A stretch of DNA of 64,000 nucleotides from Salvia splendens (lineage: Eukaryota > Streptophyta > Magnoliopsida > Lamiales > Lamiaceae), in assembly GCF_004379255.2 (NCBI RefSeq), contig NC_056035.1:18683902-18747901 (forward strand), given 5' to 3'. This document shows, piece by piece, positions 47,207 through 57,360 of the stretch. Below the pieces are notes generated by a model that did no database searches, was not told the origin of the DNA, and saw nothing but the letters and a program-made list of their open reading frames with translations. Position 1 is the stretch's first letter; each line of letters opens with the position of its first letter. The position numbers were made by a program, and so were the translations under genes.

Positions 47207-47319
47207 TGCATACATTTGATCCGGGTGGGGATACCTCGCCAAAGCTTTTGTTCGCCACACTCTTCGTTTTGTAGTGGTTTCCACCTTGAGGACAAGGTGA
47301 ATTTCAACTGTGGGGAAGT
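47207..47319 (+). repeat. 3' module shared with the element at 317-2673
   Basis: GATCCGGGTGGGGATACCTC, CGCCAAAGCTT and TTTCCACCTTGAGGACAAGG also occur in the same order at 2243-2344. The module ends in the polypurine tract next to TGATACGAGT. Confidence 0.85.
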
Positions 47320-47635
47320 TGATACGAGTATATGCACAGAATATCCTCATATCTATATTATTTAATATATAATTGATTTAGCATATCTTTTCTATTTCTA
47401 GGTTTAAGTTAGGTTATTCCTATTATAAATAGGAGCCTTTGTTATCTTTTGAATTAATCATTGAAGAAATACAATTTATCTTTTTATCGTCTTTTACTTT
47501 TAAACTATTTAATTTCTATGCAAATTTATCATTCCAAAACCCTAGTGGACGGCGGTTGCTCGACGGAGAAAAACCTCCGATCCTCCCCCTTGGAATCCCT
47601 CGCTGATCGCGCAGATACAATATATCATCGTATCA
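47320..47635 (+). repeat. 3' LTR
   Basis: 316 bp, TGATACGAG to ATCGTATCA. Partner of 44302-44624. Confidence 0.9.
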
Positions 47636-47640
47636 GGTTC

Positions 47641-48124
47641 ATATTTTAATGGGAACTTGATGAGTGAACCATCACTTATACGGCTGCGCATCTTGCTGTT
47701 CCTGTTATATTGGGAGTTACTCCACTATTGCTTAATGTAGGGTTCGTATAACAAGTTTGTCTAACAAGTTTTGCCCGGGTTTGATGTTCACGGACTGGAT
47801 TGTTATTATGCCTAACAAATAACAGCCTAAGACACATGATTTATTATGAAATAGTATCACTAATAAACCCAAGCTTTATACACCAACTAGAAAAAATATC
47901 TAACGCGTTTTTGTCTTTTATGTTTTTTGAGCTATGATCTTATCAAAAAGTGATTTTAGGCTTTTTCAAAGTACAGAATATAGAATCTAGTAGCAAGATG
48001 CAAACGTGAGAATCTCATTAAAATTTTGCACATTATTTGACATTAGACTCTCAAGTCTCATCCAATGCAACAACACAACAAAAAAAGAGCAAATTTAAAC
48101 CCAAAAAGCATATTTAAAAACCAA
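47641..48124. other. 3' flank of the ammonia-lyase gene
   Basis: No gene is present. On the minus strand an AATAAA lies at about 47838-47843, roughly 280 bp past the ammonia-lyase stop codon, and could serve as a poly(A) signal. Confidence 0.4.
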
Positions 48125-50431
48125 CTAGCAGATGGGCAGAGGTTCCCCATTCCATCCTTTAAGGCACTCCAGCAATGGATCAATAATGAGGCCATTGCTC
48201 AACGCCGTGAACACCTTCTCGCATTCCTCGCCCGGAGACACCGCCTTCTCCCCGGTCAAGAATCCCGCCCCGAGCTCCTCCCTGATGAACTTATACAACG
48301 GGTACGACCTGCACTCCGCGATCCTGTTGGCCACGGCCGGACTCCCACTCTCCAGGGCGATCCTCGCGCTCTCGACTTCCTTTGGCAACAACGCCACGAG
48401 CTCCACCTCGAACGCCTCAATCTTTTGGAAGATGGAGGTGCTCTGGCTCTTCTCCAGCTCCCCGTTCTTGAGGGCGTGGTCGACCAAGACCTGCCTGAGC
48501 TTCTGCATCAACGGGTAGGTGGCGCTGCAGGGGTCGTCAATGTAGGCGAACACGTACTCCCGGTCGACCACCCGGATCAAGTCCTTCTCGCAGAATCTGG
48601 ACGGATGGAGCTCGCCGTTGGCGCCCATTGTGAGAGTTCTCTTAGCTACTTGGCTGACCGTGTTCTTCACCGCGTGCTTGAGATTCTCCTCCAAATGCCG
48701 CAAATCAACGGCTTGGCATAGCGCGACGAGGTAGGTGGACGACATGAGTTTTAATATGTCGAGAGCCTCAACGGTTTTTCGAGACGAAATCAAGCCAAGT
48801 GAGTTGACATCCTGGTTGTGCTGCTCGGCGCTCTGGACGTGGTTGGTGACGGGATTGGCGAGGAACTGGAGCTCGGAGCAGTAGGAGGCCATGGCGATTT
48901 CGGCGCCCTTCAAGCCGTAGTCGAGGCTGGGGTTGCGGCCGCCGGATAGGTTGGAGGGCAGTCCGTTGTTGTAGAAGTCGTTGACGAGTTCCGAGAATTG
49001 AGCGAAGAGAAGCTTCCCGATCGAAGCGATGGCGAGGCGGGTGTTGTCCATGGAGACTCCGATAGGGGTGCCCTGGAAGTTTCCACCGTGAAGTGCCTTG
49101 TTTCTAGAAACATCGATCAAGGGGTTGTCGTTGACGGAGTTAATCTCGTTCTCGATCATCCTGGTGGCGGTGCGGATGACCTCAATTTGTGGGCCCAGCC
49201 ACTGGGGCGAGGTCCGGAGGGCGTAACGGTCCTGTTTCGGCTTCTGTAACGGATCCTGCTCGTGCAACTTCTGCGCAGCCTTCACGTATCCGCTGCCGTC
49301 GAGGATGTGCTCCATGATGGCGGCGGCCTCGATCTGCCCCGGGTGGTGCTTCAGCTTGTGGGTGAGGTGGTCGGTGAACTCTGGCTTCCCGTTCATGACT
49401 TCGGCGAACACGGCGGACATGACCTCGGATAACACGGCGAGGATGTTGGCGTCGAAGAGGGCGATGGAAGCGAGGCCGGAGCCGACGGCGGTGCCGTTGA
49501 CGAGGGCGAGGCCTTCCTTGGGCTGGAGCTCGAAGAAGCCGCCGCTGACGCCGGCCAGCCTGAAGGCTTCCTCGGCGCTGAGGGGCTCCCCCGCGGGGCC
49601 CACGGCCTTGGAGTTGGGGCGCCCCGTGAGGAGCCCCGCGATGTAGGATAGCGGCACCAGATCGCCCGAGGCGGTGATGGTGCCGCGGAGGGGGAGGCAC
49701 GGGGTGATGTTGCCGTTCAGGAACTTCGTGATGGCTTCCAGGATCTCGAATCGGATGCCGGAGTAGCCTTGGAGGAGGGTGTTGATCCGCACCAGCATCG
49801 CCGCTCTCGTCGCCGTGTGCGGCAGCGTCTGCTTCGATTCGGTCCCGTTCCCGAATATTCCGGCGTTCAAGAACCTGTTCACGGTTTTCAAATTTATTAC
49901 TAATATTGCCAGTGAATTACATATCTCAGGCCTATAAATAAAAATAAAATGATAAAAACTGATAATGCACTGAATTTGTAACAAGAAAAGATAAAAATTC
50001 CTCTGTTTCGCAACAAATATGACAAATTCACTCCAAACAAAGTTGTTTTATATATACCTAATGAGCTCCTTCTGAAGAGCACCGCCCTGCTTAGTCCTGC
50101 GGTGTGACGTAGCGCCGAAACCAGTAGTGACACCGTAGCTGTCGGTTCCTTTACCCATGCTCTCCATCACCCAATCGCTGCTGGCCTTCACTCCAGCCCT
50201 GGCCGACTCCGAGAGCTCCACCGCCACCGCATTATCCCTGGCCGCGATCGCCGCCACCTGAGAAACCGTGAGCGTCTCCCCGCCGAGCCTCACCACCGGC
50301 TTCCTAAACTCCTCCACCATCCGCTTCACCTCATCGAGGTGGCTCCCCTTCAGCGACTCCGCCGCCGCCGCCCAGTTCAACGGATCATCCTGCTTCACGC
50401 AGAAACCGTGGTGACCGTTTTCCGCCGCCAT
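48125..50431 (-). CDS. PAL: Phenylalanine ammonia-lyase (two exons)
   Basis: Exon 1 is 50431-50058 and exon 2 is 49874-48125. The 183-bp GT-AG intron splits an Arg codon, the site conserved in plant PAL genes. The 707-residue protein has normal length. PAL removes ammonia from L-Phe to give trans-cinnamate, the entry to phenylpropanoids (lignin, flavonoids, rosmarinic-type acids); it acts as a cytosolic homotetramer. The MIO prosthetic group forms from A193-S194-G195 in [14 protein letters not shown]. The catalytic Tyr is Y99 in [15 protein letters not shown]126 directly after the splice site (RFLNAGIFG) is the residue that favours Phe over Tyr; dual PAL/TAL enzymes have His there. The start is ATG at 50431 ([11 protein letters not shown]); the upstream in-frame TTG is not a start. 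No disruption is seen. A Tat retrotransposon sits 0.6 kb upstream. Confidence 0.97.
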
Positions 50432-50505
50432 AGAGATCAATAATCACCAGAGACAGAGGCGGAGGAGCAGAGTTTTTTTTCTGATAAACTTGTTTTTTTT
50501 AAGGG

Positions 50506-50512
50506 GTTAGGT
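50506..50512 (-). promoter_or_regulatory. AC-III element (ACCTAAC)
   Basis: On the minus strand the sequence is ACCTAAC, in or near the leader of the ammonia-lyase gene. MYB factors of the phenylpropanoid pathway bind AC elements, by established knowledge. Confidence 0.5.
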
Positions 50513-50533
50513 TTGAATTTGAAGGGTGCGTGT

Positions 50534-50542
50534 GTTTATAGT
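50534..50542 (-). promoter_or_regulatory. TATA box of the ammonia-lyase gene
   Basis: CACTATAAACACAC on the minus strand, about 105 bp upstream of the ATG. The ACACAC following is typical of PAL promoters. A second TATTTAAAA at about 50572-50580 is an alternative. Confidence 0.6.
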
Positions 50543-50613
50543 GAATTGAGGGGTTAGTAAGATTTGTGGTTTTAAATAGAGTATGGTGGAGGCGTGTGAC
50601 ATGTTTGGATTTT

Positions 50614-50620
50614 GGTAGGT
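50614..50620 (-). promoter_or_regulatory. AC-I element / H-box core (ACCTACC)
   Basis: CACCTACC on the minus strand, about 75 bp upstream of the TATA box, the usual place for the PAL AC elements that direct xylem and stress expression. Confidence 0.65.
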
Positions 50621-50772
50621 GAGTTGCAGACAGGTCAAAGTGAGGGGGGGTTTGTTGAAGATCGCTCTCCGCCGTCGATCCGATCTCATCAACGGTCTTC
50701 ATTCGCTAAGATTGGCTGACGTCGAATTTTTTATGTTAGTTTTTTCGATTTTCTTGCGAAAAAGATTTTGGT

Positions 50773-50779
50773 GGTTGGT
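50773..50779 (-). promoter_or_regulatory. AC-II element (ACCAACC)
   Basis: CACCAACCACC on the minus strand, about 340 bp upstream of the start codon and 280 bp inside the Tat insertion point. Confidence 0.6.
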
Positions 50780-51058
50780 GGGAAAATGGAATTGGGAATT
50801 AGTTGCACCCAGTTTTTTTTCTGCCTTTTTTACCCTCACTTATTAATTATTATCGCCTGTTACATATTTTTAATTTAGATTATGGGTATTTATTTAGCTT
50901 CTGTAAATTAATTAGCCCATTTTTTATTACTATGATTTTCAACGGTCAAAAGAGGCGTCAACGCTGCACGAACATATTGCCGAACTGCTTTATCTCAGGC
51001 GAACACATTTTACTAATTTTAGCTTCGAATTGTTATCTATATAATTTGGAAAGGTATT

Positions 51059-51656
51059 TGATGGGGTACGAACTAAACCCTAATGGCAAGCCCAATAACA
51101 GTGACGGCCCATCAGCCCAGAGCCCAAGAAAGAGTATCTGTTCGGCACCAAAGAGTTCGGCACGACCAAAGAGTTCGGACTCAGCCTACAGCTCGGTAAA
51201 AGCCGACCAGTCAAGCTCTCCTCTCAGATCGGCAAGAGCTGATCGGTAAAGTCCAGCAGTTCGGTCTCAGCATTCGACCGAACTAGGAGTTAGTGGACTC
51301 ATGAAAGGCCTCCACGACCTCCACTATACCCACGATCTATTTAGTGGTACGAAGCAGTTATTGAGCAGTTATTGCTTACCCACGATCTTGTTAGTGGGGC
51401 TGCAAACCACGATCCTAGTTCAATGTATAAATAGAACTTAGATCAGATAGAAAAGGGTTAAGCTCTCTAGAGATAAAATACCATATAGCAAGTCTGTGTT
51501 GTAAGCTGTAATCCCAGATCAAGCAATACAATCTTGCCCTCCCTTCTTCCCGTGGACGTAGATTTACTTCAGTAAATCGAACCACGTAAATTCTTTGTGT
51601 CGTAGTCTTTATTCTCTACCAGCATTTACTAACATCAAAAATTCGCGCAATCATCA
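51059..51656 (+). repeat. 5' LTR of the Tat element
   Basis: 598 bp with tips TGATG...CATCA. It contains a TATA box TATAAATAG (51426-51434). It carries two short direct repeats CCCACGATCTxxTTAGTGG near 51330-51400. An open frame of 60-odd codons near its start occurs in both LTRs and is not considered a gene. Confidence 0.95.
51426..51434 (+). promoter_or_regulatory. LTR promoter TATA box
   Basis: TATAAATAG with CAATG just before it. Transcription would start about 30 bp downstream, within the LTR. The same box is at 61773-61781 in the 3' LTR, pointing away from the element and away from the ammonia-lyase gene. Confidence 0.6.
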
Positions 51657-51657
51657 C

Positions 51658-51675
51658 TGGCGCCGTCTGTGGGAA
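51658..51675 (+). other. Primer-binding site of the Tat element
   Basis: TGGCGCCGTCTGTGGGAA lies one base after the 5' LTR. It is the primer site usual for Tat-group elements. Confidence 0.85.
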
Positions 51676-51732
51676 GCAGAGAACAAAATTTGTGATAAAG
51701 CGAATTTTTGATCCATTTTTTCCACCCAAAAA

Positions 51733-53817
51733 ATGCATACCAGATCGCAGAGTACCCGTATTCCTGCCCGTGAGAACCAGGAGGAAGCCAATCCATCCCA
51801 TAGGTCTGGAAAACAGCCTAGGGATAAATCCACCACCAGTTCTCATGGCGAAGGAACAAGCCGCTCCAAAAATCGTCCCACTGAGTCTTCCCAGCAGCCC
51901 GATTTGAATGAGGCTGTCAAGCAGTTTTTGGCGGCGAAGCAGGAGGAATTCTTGACCTTCCTGCAAAAAAGCCAAAAGCAGCCGGAGACGAAAACGGCGG
52001 ATTCTCCTTCTCCCTCCTCACAAGAAAGTCACTACCGCAGTAGTGTCGCATCTCCCAGGAGAAAGAATCCCCGTCCCCAACATGTTCCAGTTCCTCCTCG
52101 GTACCGGAATCACAGGAGAACTCAATCTCCTCCATACCGACGAGATATCGGATTCGCCGTGTACGGAGCACTGAAGACTCCGTTCTCGGACGACATCACC
52201 CGAACTCCCCTACCACAGAACTACCGAACTCCGTCGATGACTTACGACGGGCTCGTGGACCCTCACGATTTCTTGGGGCGCTATCAATATAACATGGCGA
52301 ACCAGGGTCTCAACGAGGTCCACATGTGCAAGCTGTTTCCCGAGCTGCTCATCGGGAACGCGAGAAGGTGGTTCGATAGCCTCCCCCAGGGCAGCATCAG
52401 ATCTTACCGAGATCTAATGGATGCCTTCCACAGGAGGTTCTTTCAGAAAGCGGAAGCCCGAATCACTTCGGCTCAGCTGCTTTCCATTCGTCAAGGTCGC
52501 GACGAAAAAATCAGCGACTTTATGACAAGATTCCACAAGGAATGCCTGCAAGTAGACGATCTCAACGATCTGCTTGTCATCTCGGCATTCCAAAATGGAA
52601 TCCTGCCCGGAGCTCTCTACAGGAAGCTCGTTGAGTGCGGTCCGCAGACAGCTCAGGAAATGTGGGACATTGCGGACCAGTACTCCCGGGCCGATGAGGC
52701 AGACCGTCGCAAACGGTCGTTAGACAGCTCATCGACCCGAGGAGACAGAAGGAAGCCCGATCATAGCGATCAGGGGCATCCTCGCCGGACTCCATTTGAA
52801 AGAATTCAAAGGGCTCTGGTGCAAGACAGATTGGGACCTCGTCTCAATCCCGAGAAGCCGCCCGCTCAGTTCGTACCGCTGAACAAGCCGAGAGCGGAAA
52901 TTTTCGAACTGCACTCTGACCTATTCGAAAAGCCAAAGCGGATGACGAAATCAGCCGCGCGCCGACCACAGGATAGCTACTGCTCCTACCATCAAGACCA
53001 CGGTCACGATACTGAGGAGTGCAGAAACTTGGCTGCAGGTATCGATGTTCTTGTGAAGGCAGGGACATTGAAAAAATACCAAAGCAAGCAGCCAAAAAAG
53101 AATAAAAAGCAGAGTGGTGCGAACTGCGCTCCTCAGGATCCGAAAAGGCAGCCGGGTCCCGAAGACGATGACGAGCCGCAATATGATGGAGTAATCCAGA
53201 CTATTGACGCGCTCCCTGCCGGGAAGACCAAGTCGTCCCTAAAGTCAGAGCGCAGAGGCTCCAATCGAGAGGAGCCAACGCATAAAAGGCTGAAGCAGGA
53301 CGAAGTGATTACGTTCTCGGCTGCTGATCCCGTCCCGGCCATCTCTCCTCACCAAGACGCCATTGTCATCCAAGCCGGAGTGGCAAACAAACTGATCCAC
53401 AGGGTGTTTGTGGATACAGGAGCGTCGGTTAGCATTCTTTTTAAAGAGTGCTTTGACAAACTAGAAGTGGACCCAGCTCGGCTCAGTCCGGCTCCGCTTC
53501 CCCTGAAGAGCTTCACCCAGGAGGACACCCGCCCCGAAGGTATTATCAGCCTTCCGATCACGGTGGGGAAAGCGCCTACTAGCTCCAGTACGATGATTGA
53601 GTTTTTCGTGGTGAAAGCTCGGTCCCCGTACAACATCATCCTGGGAAGAGACTGGCTCAACACAGTTCGGGCCGTTTGCTCCACTTATCACCTCACCATC
53701 AAGATCCCTACTAAAGGAGGGATAGCGGTCATCCGAGGTGACCAAAAGAGAGCAAAAGAATGTCTGCAAATTGCGCTTAGAAGTGCCGAGCAGTCAGATC
53801 GGCACCACCAAGCATAG
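51733..53817 (+). CDS. Tat gag-protease polyprotein
   Basis: ATG at 51733 opens 694 codons. Residues 1-150 are basic and rich in Ser, Pro and Arg. The capsid domain lies at about 175-330 (FLGRYQYNMANQGL, ARRWFDSLPQGSI, FHRRFFQ, FMTRFHKECLQV). A CxxH-rich finger (YCSYHQDHGHDTEEC) is at about 416-430. The aspartic protease has VFVDTGASVSILF at about 557-570 and IILGRDWLN at about 635. Gag packages the RNA and the protease matures the polyprotein, in cytoplasmic virus-like particles by family knowledge. The frame ends in a single TAG and continues open into pol in the same frame (see 53815-53823). Confidence 0.93.
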   Translation: MHTRSQSTRIPARENQEEANPSHRSGKQPRDKSTTSSHGEGTSRSKNRPTESSQQPDLNEAVKQFLAAKQEEFLTFLQKSQKQPETKTADSPSPSSQESHYRSSVASPRRKNPRPQHVPVPPRYRNHRRTQSPPYRRDIGFAVYGALKTPFSDDITRTPLPQNYRTPSMTYDGLVDPHDFLGRYQYNMANQGLNEVHMCKLFPELLIGNARRWFDSLPQGSIRSYRDLMDAFHRRFFQKAEARITSAQLLSIRQGRDEKISDFMTRFHKECLQVDDLNDLLVISAFQNGILPGALYRKLVECGPQTAQEMWDIADQYSRADEADRRKRSLDSSSTRGDRRKPDHSDQGHPRRTPFERIQRALVQDRLGPRLNPEKPPAQFVPLNKPRAEIFELHSDLFEKPKRMTKSAARRPQDSYCSYHQDHGHDTEECRNLAAGIDVLVKAGTLKKYQSKQPKKNKKQSGANCAPQDPKRQPGPEDDDEPQYDGVIQTIDALPAGKTKSSLKSERRGSNREEPTHKRLKQDEVITFSAADPVPAISPHQDAIVIQAGVANKLIHRVFVDTGASVSILFKECFDKLEVDPARLSPAPLPLKSFTQEDTRPEGIISLPITVGKAPTSSSTMIEFFVVKARSPYNIILGRDWLNTVRAVCSTYHLTIKIPTKGGIAVIRGDQKRAKECLQIALRSAEQSDRHHQA

Positions 53818-53823
53818 CAATCA
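53815..53823 (+). promoter_or_regulatory. Candidate stop-codon readthrough site between gag-protease and pol
   Basis: TAG CAA TCA: the stop ending gag-protease is followed by CAATCA, which fits CARYYA, the downstream consensus of TMV-type leaky UAG codons. Pol is in the same reading frame, with no other stop between 53818 and 57106. A low level of suppression would give gag-pol. Confidence 0.65.
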
Positions 53824-53844
53824 CAGCAGCCGGAGTCAGAGGCG

Positions 53845-56800
53845 ATGACCGAAGTCATACCGGAGCCGAACTCGATGACAGTTCAGCTGTACGAAGACGA
53901 TCCATCCAGAACGGTAAAGATCGGCTTCGCGGGAACGCCCCTACTTCGGGAAAAAACCATCCAGCTCCTCAAGGAGTATAAAGACGTCTTTGCATGGTCT
54001 CCGTTGGACATGACCGGAGTGCCCCCCGAGGTAATCACTCATCGGTTAAATATTGATCCTTCAGTCCGGCCGATAAAACAGAAGCAAAGACTCTTTGCGG
54101 CAGAACGAAGTCAAGTCATCCATGACGAAGTCCGTCAATTATTGAAGGCGGATGTGTTATTCGAAGTGAAGTATCCTTCGTGGGTGGCCAATCCTGTCAT
54201 GATCAAGAAAAAGGAAGGAGGATGGCGGATGTGCATAGATTTCACCGATCTAAATAAGCACTGTCCCAAAGATTGCTATCCCCTTCCGAACATAGATAAA
54301 AAAGTAGAAGCTTTGATAGGCTTTGAAATTTTTTGTTTTCTTGATCTGTACAAAGGATACCATCAAGTTTTAATGGATGAGATTGACGCTTCAAAAACGG
54401 CCTTCATTACTGATTTCGGCATTTTCGCTTATAAAAAGATGCCATTCGGTTTAAAGAATGCCGGAGCCACTTATCAAAGGATGGTAGACAAGCTTTTTCG
54501 GCACCTGATTGGAAAGGAGGTCGAAGTGTATGTTGACGACATAGTCGTCAAAAGCAAAAGCACTTCGGAGTACGAGCACAACCTCAAGTCCACTCTCAAC
54601 GTGCTCAAGAAAGCCAACCTCAAACTTAATCCCCAAAAGTGTACCTTTTTGGTAGATTCGGGAAAGTTTCTGGGTTGTTGGGTTTCAAAGGACGGACTCA
54701 AGGCAAACCCCTCAAAAGTTCAAGTCGTTCAGAACATGGCAATGCCGAAGTCCATACATGACGTGCAAAGGCTAACCGGATGTCTAGCCGCACTGAATCG
54801 ATTCCTTTCCCAAGCAGCCGAAAAGCAACTGCCGTTCTTCAAGGTGTTGAAAAAGGCACCAAAGTTCGAGTGGGGAGCCGAGCAGAAAAAGGCCTTTGAC
54901 GAGCTCAAAAGTTATCTAGCCGAGCTTCCTATTCTCTCTGCTCCAACCGAAGCCGAAGTAATATTCTTATACTTAGCGGCATCGGATCAAACCATCAGCG
55001 CGGTGCTTGTACGAGAAGAAGGCCTAAAGCAGCTTCCCATCTATTTTACAAGCCGAGCATTAAGAGGTCCAGAAACCAGGTATCAACCTCTGGAAAAGAT
55101 TGCTCTAGCATTAGTAAATGCAGCAAGGAGACTGCGGCCATACTTCTATGCTCACAAGGTATGCGTCTTAACTGATCTGCCACTTCGGCAAGTGTTGACC
55201 AAACCAGAAGCATCAGGCAGAATCGCCAAGTGGGCTATAGAGTTGGGAGAGCACACAATTGAATATCTACCTCGGAAAGCCATCAAGGGACAAGCCTTGG
55301 CAGATTTTCTTGCAGAAGCAAAGTTCGATCAAGCAATTCCTGTTATTGCCGAACAGAAGAATTCTGCCAATGCCGAACTAGCACAGCCCTTGGAATCCGA
55401 AGTAGAGCCGCCGGACTGCTGGAGCGGATTCGTAGATGGAGCTTCAAACAAGATGGGAAGTGGAGCTGGTATTCTACTTGTCGCTCCCGACGGACACGAG
55501 GTAACCTACTCACTTCGGTTCCTATTCCCCACTACTAATAATGAAGCCGAGTACGAAGCCCTCCTGGCCGGACTCCAGTTAGCGCAAAGTCTGCTCGTCA
55601 AATCTCTCAAAGTCCATTGTGATTCACAAGTCATAGTAAATCACATGTTGGGTACAAGTGAAGCTCGTGACGAGAGAATGAAGAAGTATTTGGACAAAGC
55701 GCAAAGCATCAGCCGAAGTTTCTCCTATTTTCGGATAATCCGCATTCCCAGAGCGGAAAATAGCCGAGCAGATACCTTGAGTAAGTTGGCCTCAGATCCG
55801 AGCTCAAAGGCGGAAGAATTAATGCATCGAAGCATTGATGAAGCCGAGGTACATTCAGTATCCAGCTCGCCGAACTGGATGACGCCGATCTTGCAGTATC
55901 TGGATCAAGGACAATTGCCCGAGGATAAGAGAGAAGCTCGGAAGATCACGTGCCGAGCACTTCGGTACGAACTTCATGAAGGAGTCCTCTTTAGAAAGTC
56001 TTACCTCCAGCCGTTATTGCGGTGCGTAGGACCAGAAGAGACGGACTACATCCTCAGAGAAGTCCATGAAGGATCGTGCGGTAGCCACATCGGAGCCAGA
56101 GCTTTAGCTAAAAAAGTTCTGAGATGGGGATATTATTGGCCAACCATGGTACAAGAGGCAGTGCAGCTCGTCAAGAAGTGTACGAAGTGCCAAATTCATG
56201 CAAATGTCCCAAGGATGCCGCAGACCGATCTATACACTATGCAAAGCCCTTGGCCTTTCATGCAATGGGGCATAGACATAGTGGGACCGCTTCCTCAAGC
56301 TCCTCGGCAAATGAAATTCCTTATCGTTGCCGTGGACTACTTCACGAAGTGGGTGGAGGCTGAACCATTAGCTACGATAACGAGCTCAAAGGCATTGGAC
56401 TTCGTCTGGAAGAACATAGTGTGCCGATTTGGCATACCCCACATCCTCATCTCGGATAATGGGACTCAGTTCACCGACAAGACGTTCAAGAATTGGTGCC
56501 AAGAGCTGAACATTCAACAGCGGTTCACTTCGGTCTCCCATCCCCAAGCAAACGGACAAACGGAAGTGACGAACCGGATTCTGGTGAAAGGGTTAAAAGC
56601 TCGGTTAGAACAAGCCAAAGGACAATGGGTAGAAAATCTCCCTCAAGTCCTGTGGTCCTACCGAACTACACCCAAAACCTCCAACGGTGAAACTCCGTAT
56701 AGTCTGGTGTACGGCACTGAAGCCGTAATTCCGGTGGAGATCGGCGTACCCAGTCCCCGAACTCTAAATTTCTCCTCAGAAATGAATGACGACGGACTGA

Positions 56801-57108
56801 GAGCAAAACTAGATCTCGCCGAAGAAAGAAGAGAATTGGCGTGCATAAAAGCAGCCAAGTATAAGGAGCAAGTAGCCCGGTATTATAACCAAAGGGTGAA
56901 AAAGCTTCAATTTCAAGTGGGAGATCTCGTCTTGAGAAACAACGAAGTAAGCCGAGCAGAAAAGCTGGGCAAACTCGAACCCACATGGGAGGGTCCATAT
57001 CGGGTGTCAGAAGTCCTCGGCAAAGGGTCTTATAAATTGACTCACATGTCAGGAGAACAAGTACCCCGAACATGGCACGTCTCCAACCTCAAGAAGTTCC
57101 ACTTGTAA
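53845..57108 (+). CDS. Tat pol: reverse transcriptase, two RNase H domains, integrase
   Basis: The first ATG in the pol part is at 53845, but the frame is open from 53818, so expression by readthrough is more likely than by a new start. The reverse transcriptase (about residues 110-290) has WRMCIDFTDLN, FLDLYKGYHQ, MPFGLKNAGATYQ and catalytic YVDD at 229-232. A first RNase H-like domain is at about 370-490. A second, archaeal-type RNase H is at about 524-650 with FVDGASN, NNEAEYEAL, HCDSQ and ENSRADTLSK. The integrase has H-H-C-C (HEGSCGSHIGA, CTKCQ), then core GIDIVGPLP, SDNGTQF and NGQTEVTNR, the D-D-E triad. It ends after a WEGPYRVSEV block with no chromodomain. All catalytic residues are present. 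Confidence 0.95.
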   Translation: MTEVIPEPNSMTVQLYEDDPSRTVKIGFAGTPLLREKTIQLLKEYKDVFAWSPLDMTGVPPEVITHRLNIDPSVRPIKQKQRLFAAERSQVIHDEVRQLLKADVLFEVKYPSWVANPVMIKKKEGGWRMCIDFTDLNKHCPKDCYPLPNIDKKVEALIGFEIFCFLDLYKGYHQVLMDEIDASKTAFITDFGIFAYKKMPFGLKNAGATYQRMVDKLFRHLIGKEVEVYVDDIVVKSKSTSEYEHNLKSTLNVLKKANLKLNPQKCTFLVDSGKFLGCWVSKDGLKANPSKVQVVQNMAMPKSIHDVQRLTGCLAALNRFLSQAAEKQLPFFKVLKKAPKFEWGAEQKKAFDELKSYLAELPILSAPTEAEVIFLYLAASDQTISAVLVREEGLKQLPIYFTSRALRGPETRYQPLEKIALALVNAARRLRPYFYAHKVCVLTDLPLRQVLTKPEASGRIAKWAIELGEHTIEYLPRKAIKGQALADFLAEAKFDQAIPVIAEQKNSANAELAQPLESEVEPPDCWSGFVDGASNKMGSGAGILLVAPDGHEVTYSLRFLFPTTNNEAEYEALLAGLQLAQSLLVKSLKVHCDSQVIVNHMLGTSEARDERMKKYLDKAQSISRSFSYFRIIRIPRAENSRADTLSKLASDPSSKAEELMHRSIDEAEVHSVSSSPNWMTPILQYLDQGQLPEDKREARKITCRALRYELHEGVLFRKSYLQPLLRCVGPEETDYILREVHEGSCGSHIGARALAKKVLRWGYYWPTMVQEAVQLVKKCTKCQIHANVPRMPQTDLYTMQSPWPFMQWGIDIVGPLPQAPRQMKFLIVAVDYFTKWVEAEPLATITSSKALDFVWKNIVCRFGIPHILISDNGTQFTDKTFKNWCQELNIQQRFTSVSHPQANGQTEVTNRILVKGLKARLEQAKGQWVENLPQVLWSYRTTPKTSNGETPYSLVYGTEAVIPVEIGVPSPRTLNFSSEMNDDGLRAKLDLAEERRELACIKAAKYKEQVARYYNQRVKKLQFQVGDLVLRNNEVSRAEKLGKLEPTWEGPYRVSEVLGKGSYKLTHMSGEQVPRTWHVSNLKKFHL

Positions 57109-57360
57109 GAGACAAAAGTCCGGTCAGTCCGTCTCGTGTCTAGTTCGGTCATAGGGGTATATGTTTTTATTTGTTTGTTTCTTACTTGTACCTTTTACTT
57201 GTCGTTTTTTAAAAAAATGTTTAAAGTTTTTTTCCTTCATCTTTTTCATTTTTTCTCTATGTGTTTTGTCTCTATGTGCTTGTCGTCTCTTACAAATGGT
57301 ACCAAGGTATATCGTTCTTTAAAGACTGATCCCCTTTTTAGATCGATTATTAAAGACTAT

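Larger units (their letters stand above)
44302..47635 (+). mobile_element. Complete non-autonomous LTR retrotransposon with captured P450 sequence
   Basis: LTRs at 44302-44624 and 47320-47635, both TGATAC...GTATCA, are flanked by a perfect GGTTC duplication (44297-44301 and 47636-47640). The primer region CTGGTGCTTTCATCGG follows the 5' LTR and a TGTGGGGAAGT polypurine tract precedes the 3' LTR. The 2.7-kb body has a long open frame of unknown function and a cytochrome P450 fragment, but no protease, reverse transcriptase, RNase H or integrase. It would depend on an autonomous partner for movement. Its 3' module matches the element at 317-2673. Confidence 0.88.

Noticed and set aside
48065..48721. 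Plus-strand open frame of 218 codons opposite the ammonia-lyase exon 2
   Set aside because: It is antisense to a conserved coding exon with GC-rich third positions, which opens the complementary frame. The protein has no recognisable content.
49182..49700. Minus-strand Arg/His-rich frame inside the ammonia-lyase exon
   Set aside because: It is the shifted frame of the GC-rich PAL exon 2; the PAL frame has the conserved MIO region and family-length protein.
51056..51249. Open frame starting in the 5' LTR, also present at 61405-61596 in the 3' LTR
   Set aside because: It is LTR sequence upstream of the LTR TATA box, Ser/Pro/Lys-rich without a domain; its presence in both copies follows from LTR identity.
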